Shown: positions 39,404 to 48,939 of the stretch, one piece after another
How the letters are laid out: each line of letters opens with the position of its first letter
Numbering within the stretch: position 1 is the first letter of the stretch
Source: Symbiodinium natans
Lineage: Eukaryota; Sar; Dinophyceae; Suessiales; Symbiodiniaceae
DNA length: 64,000 nt
Assembly (NCBI GenBank): GCA_905221605.1
Contig: CAJNDS010002622.1
Span: 82,501-146,500 of the forward strand
Direction: 5' to 3'
Made by a program: the position numbers and the translations under genes
Notes under the pieces: generated by a model
Seen by the model: only the letters and a program-made list of their open reading frames with translations
Told to the model about the DNA's origin: nothing
Databases searched by the model: none

Positions 39404-39892
39404 ATGGGTACGCTTTACACCTTTTGGGCTACAATAATCACCTATAGAACTGCAAATGTACACGTTCTGGGGCTTATGAACTCAGCAACTAGATTATAGA
39501 CCGAAATACATACAAAGTAAGAAGCAAGAGTCCGCCCCCTCTCCCACTACCTTCCTCCCTCTCCTCCCCTCCTCTCCCCCCCCCTCTGCCCTCCTCTCTC
39601 CTTATGTACAAATCGGGCAGCCTCCGCCGCCCAGCCAACCAAGCAATGTTTAACATGCTGGTCGCTTCACAAGAAAGAGACGTTCGGTAAGGTGAAAGGC
39701 CTGTACTGAAACTGTTGCGACGGGGCTGCAGCCCCCTCCCCAACCGCTGGAACAACGCCTGGAGCAAAGCCAGACCCCTCTCCCCTGCCGAGCACGTTTG
39801 CCTCGCCCCCACCAAAGCCAAGCCAGTTCAGGCATGCATTAACACATTTCCACCATACAGCTTGTTTGCACTTTCTGTTGAAGTTGCTACAG

Positions 39893-40027
39893 GCCCCGCA
39901 AGGCCCGTATACACTCCGAACCCAGCAGCTGAGGTGGTGCTCCACCTACTGGCCAATCCCTGCATCTAGTCTGCCATCATGGTCCCGGCGCGGTGGACTC
40001 CCCAATGCTCTCTGTCTCTGTCCCAAG
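39893..40027 (+). CDS. Candidate internal exon
   Basis: Acceptor GTTGAAGTTGCTACAG and donor CCCAAG|GTCCTG enclose 135 bp (45 codons, phase 0) reading APQGPYTLRTQQLRWCSTYW then PIPASSLPSWSRRGGLPNAL and CLCPK. Confidence 0.53.
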
Positions 40028-40358
40028 GTCCTGCGCCTAAACCACTTAAAGCGAACCCCTACACAGTCAGCCTAGCTTTGTGTGCGACTTTGCAGGGACG
40101 GAGGCGCTTTGGAATTAGCCTCATACCCCTACCCTGAAAACCGCATTGACCCGAGAAGCCACAAGACATCTCAGGCCTCCGCCAAGGGTGTGAGGAGACG
40201 GCAGACAGGATGATGTGCCCGGGTGGAACTCTTGCGCTTTAAGCTTGCAGCCTGGTCTCTGTTCGAAAAGGCTGCATAGACCCTGAGCCCTGAAGGTGGA
40301 CACTTTGATCATCCGAAAGCCTCTATGCATGGTGTGTGTGTGTGTGTGTCAGTCCCAG

Positions 40359-40507
40359 GATGGACGCCAGAAATCAGTTCGGGCCACAGCGCATGCAGTA
40401 CATGTGGGTGGCCCGCATCACGCGGGAGATGAGCCTACTGGGCCCCGCGGCAATCCAGATGATCGCGGAGCTGCTTACGAAGCTGCAGTCTCAGAAAGAG
40501 GCAGAGG
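40359..40507 (+). CDS. Candidate internal exon, helical
   Basis: A (TG)n tract and CAGTCCCAG|G precede MDARNQFGPQRMQYMWVARI, then TREMSLLGPAAIQMIAELLT and KLQSQKEAE; donor GAGG|GTCAGG. Good amphipathic helices and GC3. No family recognised. Confidence 0.6.
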
Positions 40508-40876
40508 GTCAGGATCACTCCAGACCATTACCGCTTAGCTTTTCGTTTGGGGGTTTCTCTGAGTTGTGGTTCCTTCTTGAGGCACCCCCTAAATGCTAGA
40601 AGCCTCGCGAAGTTTCCCGAAATTCCCTAAACCGCCTCCCAATAACGATACCCTGAACCCCTCAGGGCCCCCCGGGGGTTGGCCCCCCCCACGTTCTCCT
40701 TTAAGCCCCCCTCTGAAAGCCTTAAGGCCTTCAGACCTCGGACCCTTAAAACCCCCCCCCCCCTCCCTCCATTAAGGCCCCATAAGCCGAAGTTCCCTTT
40801 CAAGCCTTAGAAGCCCTGAAAGGTGGGCCTGGAAGCGGTCACCTCACTGACTCGCCTCTGGCTTGTCTTCCTGCAG

Positions 40877-40945
40877 CCTTGGAAAGCTCCGCGGCTCTAT
40901 GCCCAGTGTCTGCAAGAAGTTCATCAAGCCAACGATTTGCTTTAG
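40877..40945 (+). CDS. Candidate terminal exon
   Basis: Excellent acceptor CTTGTCTTCCTGCAG followed by PWKAPRLYAQCLQEVHQAND, LL and TAG at 40943-40945. Confidence 0.5.
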   Translation, partial: PWKAPRLYAQCLQEVHQANDLL

Positions 40946-41080
40946 ACCCCCCCTAAGAAAGAGAATAACACCCCCCCAAAAAACCAAAGCAAAAGCCCCA
41001 AACCCCGAAACCTCCCAAACTCCAAAAAGCCCAAAGACCCGAAAAGCCCAAAAAGCCCAAAAAGCCCTTCGAAAACCCAG

Positions 41081-41182
41081 GAGTGGTACCTCTCACTGCG
41101 GCCCACGACGCCCCGCTTGGAGCCGGCGCAGCCGTCGGCTGCGAAGACGTCGCACCCGGGCTTTTCGAAGCTTTTTGTTTGA
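41081..41182 (+). CDS. Candidate terminal exon
   Basis: Acceptor CGAAAACCCAG followed by EWYLSLRPTTPRLEPAQPSA then AKTSHPGFSKLFV and TGA. Pro/Ser-rich. Confidence 0.43.
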   Translation, partial: EWYLSLRPTTPRLEPAQPSAAKTSHPGFSKLFV

Positions 41183-41459
41183 GCTGCACTGTTGTTCCGG
41201 CTTCGAAGCTCTCACACTTTCTGCCGCCCAAGTTCGTCGTCTCGACAGCATCATCCTCGTGCTAGGGCGGTCTTCCACTGGGTTTCTCCGATCACGTTCG
41301 TGTTCTTTATCCGCTTTCTTCGTCCTCTGGTCTCTTTTAACTATTGTGTGCTCGCCTCCAAAGTATAGCGATCTTTCTTCTTCTCGGCCGCCCGAATAGT
41401 AAGCCTTTAAGCCCGGAAAAGCGCTGTAAACCAATTGAACCCTAAACCTGCTAAACCCT

Positions 41460-41608
41460 ACTTGGAGGTTCATGGTACTTATCAACCAATTACAACTGTA
41501 CATATAAAAGTATATATAACTTAGAACCGTATTAGGGCGCTTAAGGGGCTTATAAGTGGGTTGTAGGTACAGATATATCTGGTTCACAAGTACCATGAAC
41601 CTCCAAGT
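41460..41608. mobile_element. 149-bp MITE-like element with perfect 21-bp TIRs
   Basis: ACTTGGAGGTTCATGGTACTT at 41460 and its exact reverse complement at 41588-41608 flank an AT-rich centre without coding capacity. Unrelated to families 1 and 2. No clear target duplication. Confidence 0.8.
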
Positions 41609-41809
41609 GGGGACCCCTAAAGGAGTCCCCCGAAACCCTAAACCCTAAACCTGCTAAATTCGCTGAACCCTAAACCTGCTAAACCTTAGCCTGAGCCCGA
41701 ACAGCCCAAAGGAGACCGGTTGACGTCGCACTGCTGGGAATGGAGCCGGAGACCACGGGCGAGCCACCTGTACCGCCACCTGGTTTGAGGATTGTGGGAT
41801 TTTGGGGTT

Positions 41810-41930
41810 TAGGGGTTTAGGGTGAGGCAGCGCTGGCAGTCATCAAGTCCGGTTTCAAAAAGGGGTTTAGGGTTTAGGGATTTTGGGGTTTAGGGGTTTA
41901 GGAGTTTAGGGTTTAGGAATTTTCGGGTAT
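41810..41930 (+). repeat. Degenerate telomere-like tract, G-strand
   Basis: GGGGTTTAGGGGTTTAGGG words, including the 8-bp variant, scattered over 120 bp. Confidence 0.75.
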
Positions 41931-42028
41931 CAGGATTCAGGGTTCAGGACTGGTGTGCTACGTGTTAACTTATTATGTAACTTTCCCGGCCGACCTGCCA
42001 CAATTCTGTGCATATGTATATCTACACA

Positions 42029-42058
42029 TGCACACACACACACACACACACACACACG
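42029..42058. repeat. (CA)n microsatellite
   Basis: About 14 CA dinucleotides. Confidence 0.95.
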
Positions 42059-42140
42059 TATAACGATTTTTGTCTGTCCACCCATCCATCCATCTTTCGC
42101 CCCCAAATCAACGCTCATCTCACGGAGGTTGGTTCCCAAG

Positions 42141-42260
42141 GAGGCCCTCGAGGACGTGGACGTGCAGAGCACGGTCAGTGCCGGCACGCGGCTGGCAGCT
42201 GCGGCTGGGTGGCTCGGGGGCGGCTTATTGGGTAGTTATACAGGTAGTTATGTACATTAA
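42141..42260 (+). CDS. Candidate exon, small hydrophobic Gly/Ala-rich segment
   Basis: Acceptor TTGGTTCCCAAG followed by EALEDVDVQSTVSAGTRLAA then AAGWLGGGLLGSYTGSYVH and TAA at 42258-42260. A TTGG|GTAGTT donor is an alternative end. Confidence 0.42.
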   Translation, partial: EALEDVDVQSTVSAGTRLAAAAGWLGGGLLGSYTGSYVH

Positions 42261-42351
42261 GGGGTTCCTTTTGAGGGGGATTCTATGATTTCGGGGGGCA
42301 ATCCCCCATTTAAACTCCATCAAAGCCACCGATCCTTTCGGATAATTCAAG

Positions 42352-42413
42352 GTTGACATCCGCCGGCTTATCGCTTGCGGCCTCGGCGGCTGCCACTTCC
42401 CACTTGGTGCCAG
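42352..42413 (+). CDS. Candidate internal exon
   Basis: Acceptor GATAATTCAAG and GC donor (GCCAG|GCAGGG) enclose 62 bp reading VDIRRLIACGLGGCHFPLGA. Confidence 0.48.
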
Positions 42414-42730
42414 GCAGGGATTTGGGGTTTAGGGTGTGGGGTGTATGGGTTCAGGGTTTAGGGGTTCAGGGTTTAGGATTCGGGGTTCATGGCTTTTCGG
42501 GTTTCGGGCAAAGGGGGGTTTAGGGTATGCTTGGTGCAGTTTAAAGTTTAGAGTTTTTAGAGTTAGGGACTCGTCCGGCCGCAAAAGAAAGGGGTTTGGG
42601 GTTTATTTAGGGGAGGCCATGGCTCAACAAAAACCGGTTTGGGGATGCGGCTTAGGGATGACGGGGGGACTTGAATCTGCACGAAGTTGCATGGCTTGGG
42701 TTCCTAATTCTGCTCCTTTACCTTCTTCAG

Positions 42731-42800
42731 GCTTATGAAGTATGGGCCCTTGGGCTGTGTAGGGCACATAATGTTGGACTCGCTTTAGTGCGCAGGGCCC
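42731..42800 (+). CDS. Candidate exon
   Basis: Very good acceptor CTCCTTTACCTTCTTCAG followed by AYEVWALGLCRAHNVGLALV. The 3' end is unclear. Confidence 0.4.
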
Positions 42801-43449
42801 CCCCCCCTGGGGGCAGGGCGGGTAGGGGTCGAGGGTTGAGGGGTAGCCTTGAAGCTTGAGGGTCCAAGCTTTCCAGGCTTTGTAGCTCCACGGTCGCCGG
42901 GGCTCCGCATAAATGCGGACCACCGAAACAACTTGCTAAAGCGAATCAGGGCAGTTCGTGGCCTACTCCCTTGGAAAATTGTTTGGGGGCCTGTTTCGTA
43001 ATGAGATTTTTAAAGGAAGTTAAATAAGGCTGGACACCAAAATATTCCAGAGTTTCTTATTCAAGACTTTTAGTTTTTGGCTCCCCGGCCCCCCGCCCTT
43101 CAACCCAGGCCCGCAAACATCGCATAATTGAGGACCACCCTAAACAATGGGGGGGTCCCCTATAGGATTTCCGGAACATCGCATAATAGTGCCCCTTCTC
43201 ACTAAAGCGAGTGCAACATTACTAAGTTCAGGGGTACATAAAGGTTCCCCCAAATGAAGGGCCCCAAGTGTGTAGCTGCTAAGGGGCAATGTAGCTACCC
43301 TAAAGAGTGAAAGGGCTTATAGTCAGAGTCGGGATGCGGCCCTGGCTTATGGGGAGGACTTCTTTCAGGCACATGCTGGGGGGATCTTGAGGGTTGAGGG
43401 TTGAGGGATGAGGGATGATGATTCCGATGCTTGTGCCCCCAAGGCGCAG

Positions 43450-43577
43450 GGGACCCATCCTCCTGGCAGAACTACGTCCGGGGCTTTCAGGGAGCCTACC
43501 TCTTGCTGGAGGCCATTCTCTCCACACCCTTGCCTCTCGGAAGCACAGTGATGGTGTGTTTTTTTGGTCGCGGCTAA
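43450..43577 (+). CDS. Candidate exon of a helical protein
   Basis: Acceptor CCAAGGCGCAG followed by DPSSWQNYVRGFQGAYLLLE then AILSTPLPLGSTVMV, open to TAA at 43575-43577. A GT donor within AGCACA|GTGATG is likely. May be an upstream exon of the 44-45 kb gene. Confidence 0.5.
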
Positions 43578-43682
43578 ACTAAACGTGGAACAACAACTTC
43601 TGCAGAGAAATCTCGGCGATTTAAGCAAGCCTTGCGAGTGGTTCCTTGCCAAGAGCCAGTAAAAGCATAAGAAGCTCTGAAG

Positions 43683-43814
43683 GCACGCGGAGCTCTGCTT
43701 GGAGCTGGTGCGGCACGGGGCGGGGTGGGACCGCAACGACAGCATCTTCGCGAACGTGGGGCTAACGGCCGCCAGGCCACCCTCTGTGAAGCATGTTCGG
43801 ACCCTTCGATTTGG
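43683..43814 (+). CDS. Candidate exon, ankyrin-repeat-like segment
   Basis: Acceptor AGCTCTGAAG|G. Reads HAELCLELVRHGAGWDRNDS then IFANVGLTAARPP. The H-x-E-L-C-x2-L-x3-G-A pattern resembles the helical part of an ankyrin repeat, but only one partial unit is visible. Donors: GG|GTGAGG at 43815, or TCT|GTGAAG at 43786 which keeps phase 0 for the exon at 44055. Confidence 0.52.
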
Positions 43815-44054
43815 GTGAGGGAATCTATGGTGATTTTGGTCTTGAGGTTTTGAAGCCTTCAGCTTCCGATGCAGCGTCATTTAGGGTCAGGAGATTTGGG
43901 GTTTGGGGCCTTACAGCGGTTTAGGTTTAGGGTTTTATAGTTTTATCACCCCTTCTACCTTGCATTCCCTCTCTCACCTAGCTGTGCAGTGACTCGTCCA
44001 TCGATCCGAAGTGCAACCCTAAACCTCAACTGCAGCACGATTTGGGGCTGCCAG

Positions 44055-44114
44055 GCCCTCGCCCACAGGGAACTGGGGCAATACGCCCCCGCCTACGGCG
44101 GCGCACCTCCTGAG
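44055..44114 (+). CDS. Helical-protein gene, exon a
   Basis: Acceptor GGGCTGCCAG and donor CCTGAG|GTGCCG enclose exactly 60 bp, phase 0, reading ALAHRELGQYAPAYGGAPPE. Its phase matches the next exon at 44409. Confidence 0.52.
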
Positions 44115-44408
44115 GTGCCGGCTGGGATTCAGGGCTTTGGGCTTTGAACTCATACCGGGTTTAGGATTTGGCAGTTGAGGGTTTTGGGCTTTGAAGGTGT
44201 AGGATTGAGTTTGGCATCCCGACCCTAAACATTGAACTTGTGCGCGGCTGCAAGAAGGGAGTTCTGCACATTGCCTGGACCCCCCCCCCCCCTCCCTCCC
44301 CAAACTACCAACAATAACTACAGCCCCCAAAGGGTCTAGATCGAAGCGTTTAGGCATTTTGGGGCGTCCAGGTAAGCAGTTCAACCGAGGCAGCGCCATG
44401 CCATCCAG

Positions 44409-44460
44409 GCACTGAAAGCTTTGGGCCAAGCTCTCCTTTGCTTTGACGGCCTCCTGGCGG
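44409..44460 (+). CDS. Helical-protein gene, exon b
   Basis: Acceptor TGCCATCCAG. Reads ALKALGQALLCFDGLLA plus one G. It is followed by GATGCT, inferred as a GA donor. Removing the 237-bp intron 44461-44697 (GA-AG, acceptor CACCCAG) joins it in frame to exon c. Confidence 0.55.
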
Positions 44461-44697
44461 GATGCTGTTTGCGGGTGGGCTTGAAGCATGGGGCCGGGTT
44501 CAAAAAGGCCTTATGGGGTTTATTCATGGGCAGATGCAAAAAAAAGGTTTTGAGGGGTTATTGGCTTACGGCTTGGACCGCATGTTCCTCACAGGGACTG
44601 CTTCTGTCTTGCAAGACAGCTATCAGCAATGCAACTATTCTGACCTGGTTCCTGGGGTTTGGGGTCCTATTAATCTCCAGAATCGAAAGTCACCCAG

Positions 44698-44821
44698 GCC
44701 AGCTTCTGCAAATACTGCAGGGCCTGCCTCCGGACTGCGGACAGTGGCTTGCGGAGCGCGGCTTTCTACTCGACGCCCCGATGCTTCCGCTCTTCGAGGG
44801 CAGCAGCATACGGCCGCAGCT
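44698..44821 (+). CDS. Helical-protein gene, exon c
   Basis: Reads GQLLQILQGLPPDCGQWLAE, RGFLLDAPMLPLFEGSSIRP, QL. Good GC3, strongly helical. It ends at a family-2 element: the 102 bp 44822-44923 begin GATGCT and end TGTAG, so GA-AG splicing yields an in-frame join (CT + GATG) to exon d. Confidence 0.65.
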
Positions 44822-44923
44822 GATGCTATATTCCTGTTGGGAATTATTTTTTGTTATTATGTATATAAAACCCAAGAGGATATTACAACTTCTATTTTTG
44901 TTAAGGTTCTAAGGGGAGTGTAG
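44822..44923 (+). mobile_element. Family-2 TIR element acting as an intron (introner-like)
   Basis: The element proper is 44826-44923: left end CTATATTCCTGTTGGGAATT, right end GTTCTAAGGGGAGTGTAG, imperfect inverted repeats like copies at 16209 and 25115. It is flanked by the direct repeat GATG (44822-44825 and 44924-44927), a 4-bp target duplication. Removing element plus one GATG (102 bp) restores one continuous reading frame across exons c and d. As an intron it would be GA-AG with G after the AG, a boundary type reported for dinoflagellates. Confidence 0.75.
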
Positions 44924-45191
44924 GATGCGGGCTGTGTCCATCACCTGGGCCGCACTGCTTTCAGCTGCCAGTGTCGTCGAGCTCCAACCGCTCTTGGCAG
45001 CGGTATCGCGCCAGCTGCAGCACTCCTCGCTGTGGGTCGCAGGGAATTTTCCAGCCCTGGAGGACACAAATAAGCACCGGCCCTTTGCGCAGACCGTGCT
45101 TCAGGAGTTGGGCCAAGGCCGAGGCATCTTGCCTGCATGTATCGTGGAGCTCCTTGCATGCTTTCTACTTCTGATCTTGAATCCTGCTTGA
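44924..45191 (+). CDS. Helical-protein gene, exon d
   Basis: Continues the frame of exon c: MRAVSITWAALLSAASVVEL, QPLLAAVSRQLQHSSLWVAG, then FAQTVLQELGQGRGILPACI and a Leu-rich end, TGA at 45189-45191. The chain of amphipathic helices suggests an ARM/HEAT-like or other alpha-solenoid fold; no specific family recognised. The distal part may be intron if a donor inside is used. Confidence 0.62.
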
Positions 45192-45294
45192 AACATGGAC
45201 TTTAAATCCTAAACTCCTCAATCCCTACATGCAAATTACCAAAGACTATAAACTTGTCAACTCTCTACTGCCTGAACCTCCTCTTCCCTCGGAG

Positions 45295-45392
45295 CCCTTC
45301 AAAGGCTCCGCAGCTACCAGCTCGCCGTCGGCTCCGCCGGCCCAGAACCCGCCCCAGCTGACCCAAAGCCTGCCCGCCGCGGCATGGTCGCA
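45295..45392 (+). CDS. Candidate exon, Pro/Ser/Ala-rich
   Basis: Acceptor CTCCTCTTCCCTCGGAG and donor CGCA|GTGTGG. Reads PFKGSAATSSPSAPPAQNPP then QLTQSLPAAAWSQ; likely disordered. A degenerate family-2-like sequence (CCCCAAGAAAATAG) follows directly at about 45395-45480. Confidence 0.4.
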
Positions 45393-45485
45393 GTGTGGGG
45401 AGATTCTTTTACTATTTGAAGAACCCCAAGAAAATAGAAAGAAAACAATCCCTGTATTGCCCTTGTAAGGAAGAACATAGTTTAA

Positions 45486-45489
45486 TTTT

Positions 45490-45520
<31 letters not shown>

Positions 45521-45524
45521 GGGG
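45486..45524. repeat. T run followed by G run
   Basis: About 14 T then 25 G. Confidence 0.92.
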
Positions 45525-45771
45525 TTCTTAATTAGTCTTGGGGCATGGTGGCTTCCATGCCGGGCAATTGTCGGGCCTAGGGCGTTTCGGGCCATCTGCT
45601 TCAAACCCTGTTTACAAGCCCTATCGACCTCACTCCAGACTTGGGGTGGGTTTCGAGCATCCCCGAAGAGGCAGCCCCTTCGAAGATTCCCCTAAACTCC
45701 AGGTTCTGAAGAGGGGGTGCCTTGAGTCTGGGACTCGCCATTTGAACTGGTTGTGTGGTTGATGTCATGGA

Positions 45772-45859
45772 TTGGGATGTCTCCCCTTAATAGGGAGTGC
45801 AGTACCCCCCCTAATATAATCGCTATTCAGGACTGTTAGTATACGGGGGAAATTCCCCA
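45772..45859. mobile_element. Family-1 MITE-like element, copy 5
   Basis: Left TTGGGATGTCTCCCCTTAAT, right reverse complement TGGGGAATTTCCCCCGTATA, inner arm CAGGACTGTTAGTATA. 88 bp; the left inner arm is partly deleted. Confidence 0.68.
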
Positions 45860-46052
45860 GTGATGGATGATTCCTGGTGGCAGACGCGGGTCTCACTGAC
45901 ACCTCGTCATTCTAGTTGCTTGTCACGACCGATATGTTGTGTTCTTTGACCTCGATTCGGATCTCTGGAGCCTTGCCTGTGCTTGCGCTAGTTGAAAGAG
46001 TTGAAACCCGAAACCCTAATCCCTCCGGGCGGCATAAAATCCCTCCGCCAAG

Positions 46053-46095
46053 GTGGAGTTCACGGGCTCCGAGTGGCAGAGGCCTGTCCGAGGAG
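46053..46095 (+). CDS. Candidate micro-exon
   Basis: Acceptor TCCCTCCGCCAAG and canonical donor GAGGAG|GTGAGT enclose 43 bp reading VEFTGSEWQRPVRG. Confidence 0.42.
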
Positions 46096-46227
46096 GTGAG
46101 TTCGAGCCTTTGCTTTGCCTCTTGGCTCTCCGAGTTTAGGGTTGCATTCCGGGGGTTCAGGGTTTCTGGGGTTTGTAAGGCTTTCGGTTCAGGGTTTCTA
46201 GGGCCCCTAGTTTCTAGGGTATATAAG

Positions 46228-46337
46228 ATTTAGGGTTTGTAAGGTTTAGGGTTTAGGGTTTAGGGTTTAGGGTTTAGGGTTTAGGGTTTAGGGTTTAGGG
46301 TTTAGGGTTTAGGGTTTAGGGTTTAGGGTTTAGGGTT
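46228..46337 (+). repeat. Telomere-like tract, G-strand
   Basis: About 15 TTTAGGG units, mostly perfect; the longest clean run in the window. Confidence 0.98.
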
Positions 46338-46612
46338 CTCAGAGAGTCCTGGTAGAAGAACGGGTTGAGGCGGCTTCGCCACTTCCTGAGCCAGGCTGAG
46401 GGCTTACAAAGCATGACGCTTTTCGTTTGGGCTTCCATGCGCGACCTCCAAGCCCTTGAACTCAAAGTTCCTCTTTTGCGAGCCTAAAACACCCTTGCTA
46501 GTAGGGGTTTTAGGCGATAACAGTGACTTTAGAGTTGAAGGGCTTCTAAAGGCCCCCTCATAAACGCCTCCTAAACGGAAAGGGCCCGAACAGAACCCGA
46601 GCCCTTCGAACC

Positions 46613-46705
46613 GAGCGAGGCCTCGCGTACTGGCTGGCCAATGCGATCGACCGGGGCCTGGGCAGATCTCCACTCCTCACGGGCTGCGGCTGGGACTTTT
46701 TTTAG
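46613..46705 (+). CDS. Candidate terminal exon
   Basis: Reads ERGLAYWLANAIDRGLGRSP then LLTGCGWDFF and TAG at 46703-46705. Helical first half and strong codon bias. Acceptor (GAACCGAG) is weak. Confidence 0.45.
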   Translation, partial: ERGLAYWLANAIDRGLGRSPLLTGCGWDFF

Positions 46706-47384
46706 TTGGGGGTGGGGGGGGTTTAGGGTTCGAGGTTCAGGGTTCAGGGTTGGGGGACTATGGAGCTTGTGAGGCACCCAACTTGTGTCTGCATCAGCTC
46801 GGGAGCAGCGTCAGTCTGAAAACGCCGGCGTCAGTACATAAAACTCGTTCGGCCGAGTCAGAAAACGCAGATTGCTCAGTCGGCTCTGAAATCTGAAATC
46901 GGAAAGATTCAGAAAAAAAGACAAGCGCATTCCAGAAAGCAAAGGCCTCATCGGTACAACCTCTCGAAACCAGACATCTTCTGCAAATCCGATTTCAATT
47001 TTGTACCCTGGGGAAGCGATGTGCATTGTATGTATTCTGCATTTTGGCGGGTTCCGCGCTTTCGGCTGGGGTCTCGGTGTATGGTCCGCCTTGGCGCTTG
47101 GGCTGGTCACTGCTTCACCTTAGCGCCCTTCTTTGCTCTCTGCTCTGCACATGCGTGCGCGCGTGGCGGTGTGCGTGCGCGAGTTCGTGTGGCTCTGTCT
47201 GTGTGTGTGGGTGGCACCAGACGCGCGGGAGCCAGGGGTAAAACGAATCCAAAGCAACAACGAGGTCGTGCTTAACTTTGCAGTTCAAGGATCCCTCCCT
47301 GCACCGCCGTTCACCCAAATCGGACAGGGAGGCCATGGGGGGGAGGTTCCGGGGAGTGCTTCTGTGATGCACCATGATGCGCTT

Positions 47385-47690
47385 AAAAAGGGGGGGCCCT
47401 TTTCGTCCCCGGCTCGGGGCACATATTTGCCCTCTGGAGCGTTTTATTGCTGTCTAGATTCTAGAAAGTTCCCATAAGAAGAGTTCCCGAACCCCCATAG
47501 TTTTCAATGTATGTTGTTGACAGAGGGGGGCCCGTGGAAGGGGGGTAGGGCAACGACAGCGTGGGGTTCCCGGTCCACCCAGGCTTACTTTGCGTGTGTG
47601 GCGTTTGCATTGCGTGTTTTGTATGCGTGGGGGTTTGAGTGCCTGGGCGGAGGGAGCTCTAGTGTAGAGAATACAGCTAGTGATCCCCTA
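47385..47690 (+). repeat. Diverged ~300-bp dispersed repeat, copy 1
   Basis: Shares with 48362-48712: GGGCCCTT near the left, GGGCACATAT, TCTAGATT, AGAGGGGGGCCCGTGGAAGG, CGTGTGT and GAGTGCCTGGGCGG-like words in the same order. No coding capacity seen. Confidence 0.6.
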
Positions 47691-48057
47691 AACTCACGTC
47701 CGCCGGTTTAATTCTTTTTTGGGGTGGGGCCTGTTTTTTTCCGGGACACCACTCCCCCCACGCTCTCGAGGTCTGGGTTCACTTGGCGGCTGTTTGCTGC
47801 CCCTTTATAACTTGATAGTTTTTGTGAGTTTGCTGGCCTATGTGGTCAGCTGGCTCAGATCACACGACACCTGCAGAGATCCTTAAGAACAAGCATGCTG
47901 GCAAATTCTGACTACCTGAACTCTGAACTCTTCAGCTGCTCTGAAGAGGGTTCAAGGATTTGGGGGCCGAGGGTTCGAAGCCCTAAGCCCTAAACCATGG
48001 TAGCCTCAGGCCTCTAAACCCTAAGCCTCGGGTATCTCGGGGGTAGCTGTAGCCCAG

Positions 48058-48114
48058 TTCCAGTCCAACTGGATCTCGGGCAGCTCTTTCCATGACGCCA
48101 CCATAGCCCGCACC
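48058..48114 (+). CDS. Candidate internal exon, 19 codons
   Basis: Acceptor GTAGCTGTAGCCCAG and canonical donor CGCACC|GTAAGC enclose 57 bp, phase 0, reading FQSNWISGSSFHDATIART. The donor motif CGCACCGTAAGCTTCGC is tandemly duplicated at 48110-48143, giving two alternative donors 17 bp apart. Confidence 0.52.
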
Positions 48115-48361
48115 GTAAGCTTCGCTCGCACCGTAAGCTTCGCCATGCGCTGGTTCACGCGCACTCTATCCACCCGCCATTTGATTAGCCGATCTCCAAT
48201 CTCTCGCTCGTCCAGGCACGTTCCAGGTTTCAGTTCTCGCCCATGCGAATATTGGCCTTGCCCATAATTGCACCTGAATTTACAGCGTGAGGATGCCGAT
48301 GATGCTGATGCTCGTGATGCTGATGCCCACGATGCTGAGGCTCATGTTGCTTGCGTCAATA

Positions 48362-48712
48362 AAAAAATCGGGCCCTTGTCGGCCCCTCCGCAGGGCACAT
48401 ATATAGCCCTGCAATACCGTGGGGTGCATTTTTGCCCCACGATGATTTGATTCTTCTAGGTCTAGATATTGCCTCTGCATATTTTTCCCGAGCCCAAACC
48501 CCCGGTTAAGTTTTATGTATCGTTTTGAGAAGGGGGGCCCGTGGAAGGGTGTCGGGTCCCTATAGGGGCTCACACCTGGGCCTGGGGTTCCCTCTAGCCC
48601 GGCCAGCATGTATCATGTTGTACGTGTGTTTTGCCATCTCACGATGTAACTTCATCCAGAGTCCTCATTCATCTAGTTCGGCCTGGGCAGGGGGGGCTCT
48701 ACGGTAACTAGA
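48362..48712 (+). repeat. Diverged ~300-bp dispersed repeat, copy 2
   Basis: Partner of 47385-47690, with small insertions. Contains GGGCACATATATAGCCC and GAAGGGGGGCCCGTGGAAGG. Confidence 0.6.
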
Positions 48713-48939
48713 TATAAAAAATTTGTCCTGTCAACTCAATGCCGTAATTCGTAAAATGTTGTTTTGACAAAAACGGGTGAGCCCGGTCTGGTCAGGCCCT
48801 GGGCCACCCCCCGGCAAGCGGCACCGGGAGACCAAAACGCGCACGAGGTCTTTAATAACGTTAACTAGTCGGCATTGAAAGGACACCCTAATCCCCAAAT
48901 ACCCTAAGTAGAACTTGAAAGTGTTCTGATGCTCATTTG

